This document shows, piece by piece, positions 16,938 through 24,783 of a stretch of 64,000 nt of DNA. Source of the stretch: Enterococcus dispar ATCC 51266 (GTDB lineage: Bacteria > Bacillota > Bacilli > Lactobacillales > Enterococcaceae); the NCBI RefSeq assembly GCF_000406945.1, contig NZ_KE136354.1, forward strand, positions 1,874,636 to 1,938,635. The letters are read 5' to 3'. The stretch's first letter is position 1, and each line of letters opens with the position of its first letter. Made by a program: the position numbers and the translations under genes. Below the pieces are notes generated by a model that was not told the DNA's origin, did no database searches, and saw only the letters and a program-made list of their open reading frames with translations.

Positions 16938-17951
16938 TCAATTATTTAATTGCATATTTCCATACAAAGGTAAAAACAAAGCACCATAAACACTAATAAT
17001 CAAAATTGCAATCACGATAAAAACCAATGGCTGTATGAGACCAATACATCTTTCGACTTTACTATTTAATTTTTGACTGCATAATTTGCTGTACAAAATT
17101 AATTCTGTCCCCATTTTTCCTGTAGCTTGTCCTTGAAAAACAATAAGACTGAATTCTGGTGGTAAAAAAGCGTATTTCTGCAACTTTTCACTTAACGGCT
17201 CTCCTTGTTGTAAAGCAACATCCAATTCACAGGCCAGCTGACACAGTAAAGAAGTAGATGCTGTCTTTTGCATCACTTGAATAATTTGATTAATTTCCAA
17301 CCCTTGGCGAAATAGCTTTCCCCATTCCAAAGCAAAATAACTTCCCATAAATAGACGATAAAATTGATTGATGATTGGAATACCACTGAAAAATGCTGCT
17401 TTTTTCAAAGCAGAAATTTTTTTAAAATATTGTTTGCATATAAAAGACAGACCTAAAACTATTAGGAGGAATGTCAGGAGAACATACGGACTATAACGAA
17501 GAAAGAAAATACCCCAATGTTTCTGTGGCACCATACCAGAAGTTAATAGCTGTGGTAATAAAAATTGATGGAGTGTGACCATTACTCCACTTACAAAAAG
17601 TAGTAACAACAAGGGATAACTTAAAACTTGCTGGAGGGCACGTTTTTGCTTTGCAGCTAAATGTAATTGCTCGGCAATCTGACGTAATGTTTCTGCCAGT
17701 AAACCTTGTTCAGCTGCCAATTGGACCTGAGCAATCTCGCCGGCATTAAAATCAATTGTAGAAAAAACTTTACTTAATTCTGTACCGGCAGCCAATTTAT
17801 GACGAAACGTCGTCAACTTAGTTCCATTAAATCCACAGCTTCGCTGCAGAACTTCAATGGCTTGTAACAAGGTAAAGCCACTTAACAATAAATCGGCTAA
17901 CATTTTTACTAAGCGTTGCTTTTCAACGTTCTTGTTGGAAAATTTCTTCAT
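16938..17951 (-). CDS. comGB: Type II/IV secretion membrane platform protein ComGB
   Basis: A 337-residue GspF/PilC-family inner membrane protein with about three to four membrane segments and the two repeated cytoplasmic domains. Family-like stretches include LLLSGFTLLQAIEVLQ at the N-terminus and PLVFIVIAILIISVYGALFLP at the end. The start at 17951 has AAGGG 7 bases upstream and overlaps comGA by 29 bases. It anchors the ComGA motor to the pseudopilus. Confidence 0.88.
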   Translation of the reverse strand: MKKFSNKNVEKQRLVKMLADLLLSGFTLLQAIEVLQRSCGFNGTKLTTFRHKLAAGTELSKVFSTIDFNAGEIAQVQLAAEQGLLAETLRQIAEQLHLAAKQKRALQQVLSYPLLLLLFVSGVMVTLHQFLLPQLLTSGMVPQKHWGIFFLRYSPYVLLTFLLIVLGLSFICKQYFKKISALKKAAFFSGIPIINQFYRLFMGSYFALEWGKLFRQGLEINQIIQVMQKTASTSLLCQLACELDVALQQGEPLSEKLQKYAFLPPEFSLIVFQGQATGKMGTELILYSKLCSQKLNSKVERCIGLIQPLVFIVIAILIISVYGALFLPLYGNMQLNN

Positions 17952-18861
17952 GAATACGCCCTTCTTCAATTAATTGTGCCAAATTTTGCTGCCAACTGGA
18001 TAATGGCAATTCTTCTTCAAACTGGTAAGCAAGTAAACCTGCTGTTATCCCACTTTTATCAGTTAGTAAACGTTGGTATACAATGCCCCCTAAACAATAG
18101 TCCAATTCGTTTTCAACCGGTAACAAATCTCTGAGCCGACTCTTAGTTTCAGCTAGATTAGCTGCATGAACTGTGGCAAAAACCTTGTGCCCCGTTAGCG
18201 CTGCTCGGATTGCAGCCTTTGCTGTTAAAGAATCCCTGATTTCACCAATAATGAGACAATCGGGACGATGGCGTAAAGCAAGCTGAATTAAAGTATCATA
18301 GTTTAGCCCGATAGCATCATTGGTCTGCAACTGTAAAAAAGTATCTTCTTCAATCTCGACGGGATCTTCAATCGTGATTACTTGTCCTCCATTTTGTTTT
18401 GCCAAGCGGTACATTAAAGTGGTCTTGCCAGATCCAGTCGGACCGCTAAATAAGTATAAGCGGCGTCTATGAACCATCTGGCTTACAAGTTTCAATTGTT
18501 CGGGAAAATAAAAACGGGCGACTTGTGCTAAGGGTTGTAAAAAGCGCAAAACTAAACTTTCTTTTCCTTGATAATTGCCGACGACTGAAAGGCGCAAGCG
18601 CTGCTTACCAGCAGATGTTTCATAAGTGATTGCACCCAACTGTACTTTGCGTTTTTCTCCGACATCCATTTGACCTAAGTATTTAAAACGAGCGATTAAT
18701 TTTTCAGCATAATCTTTTTTTAGGGTATCAAAAAGAATACGGTTATTCCCCTGCCTAAATTCCAACTGCCACTGGTCTTTTATTGGCGTAATATATAAGT
18801 CTTCCATCTTATGTGTCATACCATATCTAATCAATTCTTCTGACAAACTGGTGACGTTCAT
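17923..18861 (-). CDS. comGA: Competence pseudopilus ATPase ComGA
   Basis: A 312-residue GspE/PilB-type ATPase. Walker A (FSGPTGSGKTTLMY), Asp box (ITIEDPVEIEED), Walker B (CLIIGEIRDS) and the His box region (HKVFATVHAAN) are in order. It powers pseudopilus assembly at the cytoplasmic membrane. A strong ribosome site (GAGGAGG) precedes the ATG. It is the first gene of a seven-gene operon in which every reading frame is intact. A T-rich stretch followed by AGCGTATC lies about 25 bases upstream and faintly resembles a ComX box. Confidence 0.93.
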   Translation of the reverse strand: MNVTSLSEELIRYGMTHKMEDLYITPIKDQWQLEFRQGNNRILFDTLKKDYAEKLIARFKYLGQMDVGEKRKVQLGAITYETSAGKQRLRLSVVGNYQGKESLVLRFLQPLAQVARFYFPEQLKLVSQMVHRRRLYLFSGPTGSGKTTLMYRLAKQNGGQVITIEDPVEIEEDTFLQLQTNDAIGLNYDTLIQLALRHRPDCLIIGEIRDSLTAKAAIRAALTGHKVFATVHAANLAETKSRLRDLLPVENELDYCLGGIVYQRLLTDKSGITAGLLAYQFEEELPLSSWQQNLAQLIEEGRIHEEIFQQER

Positions 18862-18942
18862 TTTCTTTCCTCCTCATAATGAGATACGCTAAAAAACCAA
18901 TTTCCATTTTAACTTCCTAATTTTTGTGGAGAAATTTTTAAC

Positions 18943-18978
18943 CAAAAAAAGTACCATCTCTTTTGTGAGATGGTACTT
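18943..18978 (-). terminator. Terminator of trmB
   Basis: AAGTACCATCTC and GAGATGGTACTT form a 12-base stem with a 6-base loop, followed on the minus strand by TTTTTTT. It isolates the comG operon from trmB. Confidence 0.9.
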
Positions 18979-18989
18979 GGGTGATTCTA

Positions 18990-19646
18990 TTATGCTTTTT
19001 TCGATTTATCAGCAAATTGGGCTTCTACCCTGTAAATTGGTTGACCTTTAGCACTGAATTTCTCTTCATATTCAGTCATAACATTGTTAACAAAATCGCT
19101 ATGATGTAAATCTAACCAAACTTGTTTTAACGTCATGCCGTATTGCGAAAAACTGGCAAGAGAATATTCAAACAAACCTTGATTATCCGTTTTAAAATGA
19201 ATTTCTCCTTTGGGTTTTAAAATTGCTTCATCCACTGCTAAAAAATCAGGTGAAGTTAAGCGACGCTTAATGTGCCGCTTTTTGGGCCAAGGATCAGAAA
19301 AATTCAAATAAATTTGATCTACTTCGCTTTCTGCAAAGTATTCGGTCAATGCTGAACCATCAACATGTAGCAACCGTAAATTGTCAACTTCAGCTTCTAA
19401 AGCCTTATCTAACGCATGGGAAACCACGCTAACTTGCATATCAATCCCAATATAATTAATGGCTGGATTTTGTTTGGCCATGCCACTGATAAAGCGGCCT
19501 TTGCCCATACCTATTTCAATTTGAATCGGCTGTTTATTGCCAAAAACTTCCTGCCAATTTCCTTTATGAGCAGTTGGTTCAGCAATTACGATTTCTGGAT
19601 GTGCCGCTAGCATTTCTTCGGCGCCATTTCTTTTTCTTACCCGCAT
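18990..19646 (-). CDS. trmB: tRNA (guanine-N7-)-methyltransferase
   Basis: A 218-residue enzyme that methylates G46 in the tRNA variable loop using SAM. Recognisable motifs are [11 protein letters not shown] (SAM loop), YIGIDMQ, and [17 protein letters not shown], the family signature. The start at 19646 follows AAGGA by 8 bases; a longer reading is unsupported. It lies 85 bases after the YtmP-like kinase gene, as in Bacillus. Confidence 0.95.
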   Translation of the reverse strand: MRVRKRNGAEEMLAAHPEIVIAEPTAHKGNWQEVFGNKQPIQIEIGMGKGRFISGMAKQNPAINYIGIDMQVSVVSHALDKALEAEVDNLRLLHVDGSALTEYFAESEVDQIYLNFSDPWPKKRHIKRRLTSPDFLAVDEAILKPKGEIHFKTDNQGLFEYSLASFSQYGMTLKQVWLDLHHSDFVNNVMTEYEEKFSAKGQPIYRVEAQFADKSKKA

Positions 19647-19731
19647 ATTCATTTCCTTTCTGTTTGTCATCGCCAACAAATCCAATCGCAAAAAAAGAGC
19701 AAGGTCGAAAGCCTCCGCCTAAGACATCGCC

Positions 19732-20511
19732 CTACTCGCTAAAGATTCGTTTAATCTGAATAATAACTTCATTCATCGTTGCAAAGTCGCCACGAACATA
19801 ATATTTTTTAACTTCTTGTAAGAGCGACATCAAGGCATACCAGTAAATTTTTTCTAAGTTGGTCCCATTTGGCATCATGCCATAACTCATTAACCAACGG
19901 CTCCAAGAAGATTTAGGCAGATAGTGACCTAAAAAAGTCCCAATATCCACTGCTGGATCGCTAAAACAAATAGAATCCCAATCTACTAAGTACAAATAAT
20001 TGCGACAAACTAACCAATTACGATGATTGACGTCGCCATGAACAACTGCCGCATCTGCTTTAGTAAATTCCGGTATATTATGTTTCAAATAGTGCAAAAC
20101 CAACTGCAAAAATCGATTTTCTTCAATTGGGTTAGCCAGTGCACTTTCATATTGTTCCAACATCATTTTTGGCGTTAAAATTTCACCGCCAATTTTTTGT
20201 AACATTCGTTTTAACGACTGCGAATGGTGCAATTGATATAAAACATCTACGACATCATTTCTTTTACCAATCTCTTCAGCGGTTAAAATTGTACCTTCCA
20301 ACCATTCTTGCGCAGAAAAAGTATCCCCATTTCCGGTTCTTTTTGTCCAAATTAACCGCGGGGTAATTCCTTCTTTTGAAAGAGCAGCAAGCATTGGCGT
20401 CGTATTGCGCTTCACAAAAACTTTGTCGTTTTCCCGAGAACCAACATACGCTTTTCCGGTATCGCCTTTGATGGGACTTAAATTCCATTCTTGGCCTAAC
20501 TGAATATCCAT
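19732..20511 (-). CDS. Phosphotransferase family protein (YtmP-like)
   Basis: A 259-residue protein with the aminoglycoside/choline kinase fold. The catalytic VVHGDVNHRNWLV and the metal-binding YLVDWDSICFSDPAVDIG are intact, and an N-terminal lobe supplies VFVKRN. The start at 20511 has GGAGG 8 bases upstream. It is adjacent to trmB, the usual place of ytmP. The true substrate is not known; a small-molecule or sugar kinase is likely, and antibiotic resistance should not be assumed. Confidence 0.85.
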   Translation of the reverse strand: MDIQLGQEWNLSPIKGDTGKAYVGSRENDKVFVKRNTTPMLAALSKEGITPRLIWTKRTGNGDTFSAQEWLEGTILTAEEIGKRNDVVDVLYQLHHSQSLKRMLQKIGGEILTPKMMLEQYESALANPIEENRFLQLVLHYLKHNIPEFTKADAAVVHGDVNHRNWLVCRNYLYLVDWDSICFSDPAVDIGTFLGHYLPKSSWSRWLMSYGMMPNGTNLEKIYWYALMSLLQEVKKYYVRGDFATMNEVIIQIKRIFSE

Positions 20512-20629
20512 TTGCTCGTCCTCCTTCAAAACAAAAGTACCCCCATTCTAGCGGTCTCGCGCTTTATCGTCAAGCGTATATACGTTCCCCTGCTCGTTTT
20601 TTTAAGAGCTTTTTTTATTTTAAGGGGCG

Positions 20630-21841
20630 TTATGACGCCATCTTCTTTAAGCGGCTAGGTACATACCACCACGTAAAGAAAATTACCATGAGAAAATACG
20701 CAACAGTTACTAAGAAACGGTCTGACAAAGTAGATAACGCAATGTTTGCGATAATGGCAAAAACAAAAGCTGCTATTCCCAATAAAATCAGTAGTAAAGA
20801 CTGTAATGCTTTAGCTTTTTGCTGGCTAGAAACGGGATAAAGTTGCGTTAAGATCATGTAGCGAAATTGGTTGTATAAAGGAATTAATTGAAAACCAATC
20901 ATATAAATAAATAAAATTCCCAGCCCCAAACTAAAGTAGACATCGTGAACAAAATACAACAACAAACTGCCAATAACAACCAAGCGGATAAAAAGACCGC
21001 TATATTCCGAGCCTCTCGCAAAACGTCGGGCATATAAATAAAGATACGTATTATTTTGTTTTGGTTTAATGCTTTGTAAAAAGCCATCCAGATAGGCTCT
21101 TCGTTTCACAGTAGCCGTAATTTCTGGGACATCTGTAAAAAGATTAATAAACTGATAAATACGATGCAACCGGCTCTTTTCCAAATAAATCATTTTTTCC
21201 CAGTCCAAGTTATCTTCTCTTTTGGCTAAGATTTGTTGTACGACCAGTACTGTTATAACAGCTAAAGCGAATCCAATAAAGGCATTGAAAAAAATACCTA
21301 CCGCCAGACAAATACTTGCTACACCAAAAAAGACAATCTCAGCCTGTTTTAAAAAATTTGCCGATACTTGGTAAATTTTTAACGTAGTCAGTTTTAACTG
21401 AGCAAATTTCAAACACCACATACTAGCCAATAAGACAAAAAAAGTCGGGAATAAAATATTAGTAGTCGCAACTAATAGAGGCATTAAAAAACCTAAAACC
21501 AGCAATTCTACAAAAAAAGGTAAAAGTAAAGAATAGTAAAAAGCGCCTTTGAAATAGTCTTTTAACGCTCTTTCTTTGGGCAATAAGAAAACAATATCGG
21601 CTTCTTGCATGAGTGTGGCAAAATTTCCAATTGGCAAAATCGCCAATAAAATAATGAGCACTCCGGCTGCTGCCGGCCAAAAGTGATTCGGTAATGTTTT
21701 GATAAATTCAGAATAGTAAAGACCCACCCCACCTAATAAAAAGACACAAATTAAAACAAAGTGGTCATTAAACACATAGCGCAAATATTTTTGCATATGG
21801 CGTTGATGGTTTCCGAGCCGTTTTTTAAACAGATCACGCAT
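20630..21841 (-). CDS. ecsB: ABC transporter permease EcsB
   Basis: A 403-residue integral membrane protein with about ten hydrophobic segments, in the EcsB family. It overlaps the end of ecsA by 8 bases and runs in the same direction, so the two are coupled. In Bacillus the Ecs transporter affects secretion, competence and intramembrane proteolysis by RasP, possibly through peptide export. No strong terminator was identified after it. Confidence 0.88.
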   Translation of the reverse strand: MRDLFKKRLGNHQRHMQKYLRYVFNDHFVLICVFLLGGVGLYYSEFIKTLPNHFWPAAAGVLIILLAILPIGNFATLMQEADIVFLLPKERALKDYFKGAFYYSLLLPFFVELLVLGFLMPLLVATTNILFPTFFVLLASMWCLKFAQLKLTTLKIYQVSANFLKQAEIVFFGVASICLAVGIFFNAFIGFALAVITVLVVQQILAKREDNLDWEKMIYLEKSRLHRIYQFINLFTDVPEITATVKRRAYLDGFLQSIKPKQNNTYLYLYARRFARGSEYSGLFIRLVVIGSLLLYFVHDVYFSLGLGILFIYMIGFQLIPLYNQFRYMILTQLYPVSSQQKAKALQSLLLILLGIAAFVFAIIANIALSTLSDRFLVTVAYFLMVIFFTWWYVPSRLKKMAS

Positions 21842-22577
21842 TTCTCATCACCTGCGCTTTAGTTAAGTGCAAATAAATCTCATCCAAATCTGCTCCTTGC
21901 AAGCCAAAAGCTTCTTGCAGCGTCGCTAAACTACCTTGAGCGATAATTTCGCCTTCATGCAAGACGATAAAACGATCACAATATTTTTCAGCTGTCGCCA
22001 AGATATGAGTCGACATTAAAATAGCAGCCCCATTTTTTTTCATTTGCTCCATTAATTCCAATAAAGCATTGATAGCTAGCGGATCTAATCCCAAAAAGGG
22101 TTCATCAATAATATAGAGACTCGGCTCAATTAAAAAGGCACATAACACCATTACCTTTTGTTTCATCCCTTTCGAAAATTTAGCAGGGAACCAGTCCAAT
22201 TTGTTTTCTAAACGAAAGGTTTTCAGCAAAGGTTCTGCCCGTTTAAAAGCTTCAGCAGAAGAAATATCATAGGCCATTGCGGTGACTTCAATATGTTCTT
22301 TCAAAGTTAATTCTTCATACAAAGACGGCGTTTCCGGAATATAGCCGATTTGTTTGCGGTAATTTTCCGGATCTTTTTTTAAGGTTAAATCATTTAAGGT
22401 AATACTGCCTTTTTGAGGTTGTAATAAGCCAATAATTTCTTTAATTGTGGTACTTTTACCCGCACCATTTAAGCCAATTAATCCAACTAATTCGCCTGGG
22501 GCAATCGTGAAATTCAAATTTTTTAAAACAGGAAATTGACCATAGCCTCCCGTTAAATCTTTTACTATTAAACTCAT
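21834..22577 (-). CDS. ecsA: ABC transporter ATP-binding protein EcsA
   Basis: A 247-residue ATPase. Walker A is GLNGAGKST, the signature is FSKGMKQKV (a KGM variant usual for EcsA), Walker B is LYIIDEPFLGLD, and the H-loop His is in MSTHIL. A ribosome site GGAGC lies before the ATG. It lies divergently from the hit gene across 175 bases, the normal ecs/hit arrangement in Firmicutes. Confidence 0.92.
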   Translation of the reverse strand: MSLIVKDLTGGYGQFPVLKNLNFTIAPGELVGLIGLNGAGKSTTIKEIIGLLQPQKGSITLNDLTLKKDPENYRKQIGYIPETPSLYEELTLKEHIEVTAMAYDISSAEAFKRAEPLLKTFRLENKLDWFPAKFSKGMKQKVMVLCAFLIEPSLYIIDEPFLGLDPLAINALLELMEQMKKNGAAILMSTHILATAEKYCDRFIVLHEGEIIAQGSLATLQEAFGLQGADLDEIYLHLTKAQVMRNA

Positions 22578-22752
22578 TTTTATAAGCTCCTTTAGCCTGA
22601 CTGTAACTTTTCAATCGATAACAGTCTCATTATACCAAAAAACAACCTTTCGATGAAAAAAACTGGCTGATTGTGGTAAAGTAAGAATAATAAAACCTGT
22701 CCAAAAACTGTAGTAAAAAAGTGTCTGCAGTTAATCAGAAAGGATGAATCTC

Positions 22753-23178
22753 ATGGAAAATTGTATTTTTTGTAAAATCGCAGCAGGAGAAATTCCCAGC
22801 TATAAAGTTTACGAAGACGATGTTATCTACGCCTTTTTAGATCTTTCACAAGTTACCCAAGGCCATACTCTAGTTATTCCTAAAAAACACGTGGCCGATA
22901 TTTTTGAATACGACGAAGAATTGGCGAGTGCTGTTTTTGGTCGCCTGCCTAAAATTGCTCGCGCACTGGAAGCGGCATTTCCAGAAATGGAGGGGCTAAA
23001 TATTTTAAACAACAACAAAGAGCTGGCCTATCAATCGGTATTTCATTCTCATATTCACTTTATTCCCCGCTATGAGAAAACAGATGATTTTTCTGTTCAT
23101 TTTGGCAATCACGAAGGGATGCACAATCCTGATGAAATGCAAGCCATCGCGGATGCTATCGCAAAGCAGGTGAAGTAA
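22753..23178 (+). CDS. hit: HIT family protein
   Basis: A 141-residue histidine-triad nucleotide-binding protein. CIFCKI at the N-terminus and HSHIHFIPR (the triad) are present. Family members hydrolyse adenosine 5'-phosphoramidates or dinucleotides. The start at 22753 has AAGG 9 bases upstream; the ATG at 22744 abuts it. The YtxH-like gene begins on the next base after the stop. Confidence 0.93.
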   Translation: MENCIFCKIAAGEIPSYKVYEDDVIYAFLDLSQVTQGHTLVIPKKHVADIFEYDEELASAVFGRLPKIARALEAAFPEMEGLNILNNNKELAYQSVFHSHIHFIPRYEKTDDFSVHFGNHEGMHNPDEMQAIADAIAKQVK

Positions 23179-23562
23179 ATGCTTAAAAGTTTCCTGAAAG
23201 GATTAGTTGTGGGCTCGATTGCCGGCGGTGTAGGTACTTTACTAACTGTCCCAAGAAGCGGCAATGAAACCCGCGAAAAACTAACCAAAGAATTGGAAAT
23301 GGCAACTGAGACCACCCAAGATTTAAACGCGAGTTTAAAAAACTTTAGAAAAGCACTACTAACTACCCAACAAACAGCACAAGAAATTATTCCTGCTTTT
23401 ACCGCTGGTCTTCAGCAAGATATTACAGATTTCAAATTTCAAGCAGAACCCCGCCTTACACAAATTAAAGACCAAGTCGAAACACTTACTGATCATATGA
23501 ATGAATTGGCTGTTGTTGCCCCTATGAGTGACAATAACGAGTCAAACTCTAAGGAAAAATAA
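23179..23562 (+). CDS. YtxH-like membrane-associated protein
   Basis: A 127-residue protein with a glycine-rich hydrophobic N-terminus (FLKGLVVGSIAGGVGTLLTVP) followed by a PRSG-type turn and a long helical charged region. This is the YtxH-domain pattern, a poorly characterised family in Firmicutes. It starts immediately after the hit stop and is read through AGGTG inside hit, so translation is coupled. No catalytic motif is seen. Confidence 0.8.
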   Translation: MLKSFLKGLVVGSIAGGVGTLLTVPRSGNETREKLTKELEMATETTQDLNASLKNFRKALLTTQQTAQEIIPAFTAGLQQDITDFKFQAEPRLTQIKDQVETLTDHMNELAVVAPMSDNNESNSKEK

Positions 23563-23630
23563 AGAAAAGCGACCATTGTGTGAATTTTGTTTGAAACTTC
23601 CAACCAGTGATTTTTTTTAAAAACAGAATG

Positions 23631-23639
23631 TGCTATAGT
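23631..23639 (+). promoter_or_regulatory. Extended -10 promoter of prsA
   Basis: TGCTATAGT, an extended -10 five-of-six match, lies 45 bases before the prsA ATG. The -35 region is only T-rich, as tolerated with extended -10 elements. Confidence 0.6.
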
Positions 23640-23684
23640 AATATTTGTGAAAATTAAATTGAAAATACAGGAGTGCTCGACTAA

Positions 23685-24701
23685 ATGAAGAAAAAAATGT
23701 TATTAGCCGCTATCAGTGCAATGGCTGTTTTATCCCTTGCTGCATGCGGTTCGAAAGATCAAGACATCGCCACTATGAAAGGTTCTACCATTACGGTTTC
23801 AGATTTCTACGATCAAGCGAAATATGAGTCTACCAATCAACAAACCATTCGTAATATGATTATTTTAAAAGTTTTTGGTGACAAGTACGGTGATAAAGTT
23901 GACCAAAAAGAAATCGATAAACAATACAATGAACAAGCCAAAGTTTACGGTGATTCTTTTGAACAACAATTGGAACAATCCGGCTTTACAAAGAAAACTT
24001 TCAAAGAATACTTAACCCAACAAGCTGCCTTAGAAAAAGGTATCAAATCTCACGTTAAAGTAACAGATAAAGATTTGAAAACTGCTTGGGATTCATTCCA
24101 CCCAGAAGTAGATGCCCACATTATTGCTGCTGCCAGTGAAGATGAAGCGAAAAAATTAAAAGAAGAAGTAAGTAAAAAAGATGCTGACTTTGAAAAAATT
24201 GCTAAGAAGAGTTCAACTGATTCTGCTACCAAAGAAAAAGGCGGCAAAATTTCTTTTGATTCCCAAACAGCAAGTGTACCAGCCGATGTGAAGACTGCCG
24301 CTTTCAAACTAAAAGATGGCGAAGTTTCTGACGTTATCCCTGTTACTGACCAATCTACAATGATGACAAGCTATTACATTGTGCGGATGGATAAAAATAA
24401 AGCTAAGGGCAACGACATGGAACCTTACAAAAAAGAATTAAAAGAAATTGCAATTAATACACAAGCCTCTGACTCGACTTTCTCTGCTAAAGTTATCGGT
24501 CAAGAATTAAAAGATGCAAATGTGAAAGTGAAAGATAAAGCCTTACAAAATATCTTAAGCGACTTTATTGAAGCTGCTGAAACAAAAGACTCAACAAAAA
24601 CAACTTCAAGTTCAACAAAAGAATCTGAAAATTCATCAACAACGGCTTCTGAAACAAAGAATTCTGAAACAGCAGAAAGTTCCACTGCTGAATCAAAATA
24701 A
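23685..24701 (+). CDS. prsA: Foldase lipoprotein PrsA (peptidyl-prolyl isomerase)
   Basis: A 338-residue lipoprotein. The signal peptide ends in the lipobox LSLAACG, so Cys21 is lipidated. An N-terminal chaperone region precedes a parvulin PPIase domain (about residues 130-235, with AHIIAAASEDEAKKL and the GGKISFDSQ segment), then a helical part and a 40-residue Ser/Thr/Glu-rich tail. It folds secreted proteins, including PBPs, outside the membrane. It is followed by a strong bidirectional terminator. The Ser/Thr-rich tail is of low complexity and probably disordered. Confidence 0.93.
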   Translation: MKKKMLLAAISAMAVLSLAACGSKDQDIATMKGSTITVSDFYDQAKYESTNQQTIRNMIILKVFGDKYGDKVDQKEIDKQYNEQAKVYGDSFEQQLEQSGFTKKTFKEYLTQQAALEKGIKSHVKVTDKDLKTAWDSFHPEVDAHIIAAASEDEAKKLKEEVSKKDADFEKIAKKSSTDSATKEKGGKISFDSQTASVPADVKTAAFKLKDGEVSDVIPVTDQSTMMTSYYIVRMDKNKAKGNDMEPYKKELKEIAINTQASDSTFSAKVIGQELKDANVKVKDKALQNILSDFIEAAETKDSTKTTSSSTKESENSSTTASETKNSETAESSTAESK

Positions 24702-24746
24702 TAGAACTATCCAGGTAATTTAACCTGTTGCAAGGAAGTTCAAGCT

Positions 24747-24782
24747 AAAAAACCTCGAATCCATTAAGATTCGAGGTTTTTT
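24747..24782. terminator. Bidirectional terminator between prsA and the P-type ATPase gene
   Basis: AAAAAACCTCGAAT and ATTCGAGGTTTTTT form a perfect stem with an 8-base loop; both strands end in T runs. Confidence 0.92.
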
Positions 24783-24783
24783 G

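Noticed and set aside
18879..18896. Firm ComX box call before comGA
   Set aside because: AGCGTATC matches the known TACGAATA only in part; kept only as a remark.
20580..20637. Terminator after ecsB
   Set aside because: The GGCGT/ACGCC hairpin overlaps the stop codon and has no T run on the minus strand; the nearby GCTC/GAGC hairpin has its T run on the strand without a gene.
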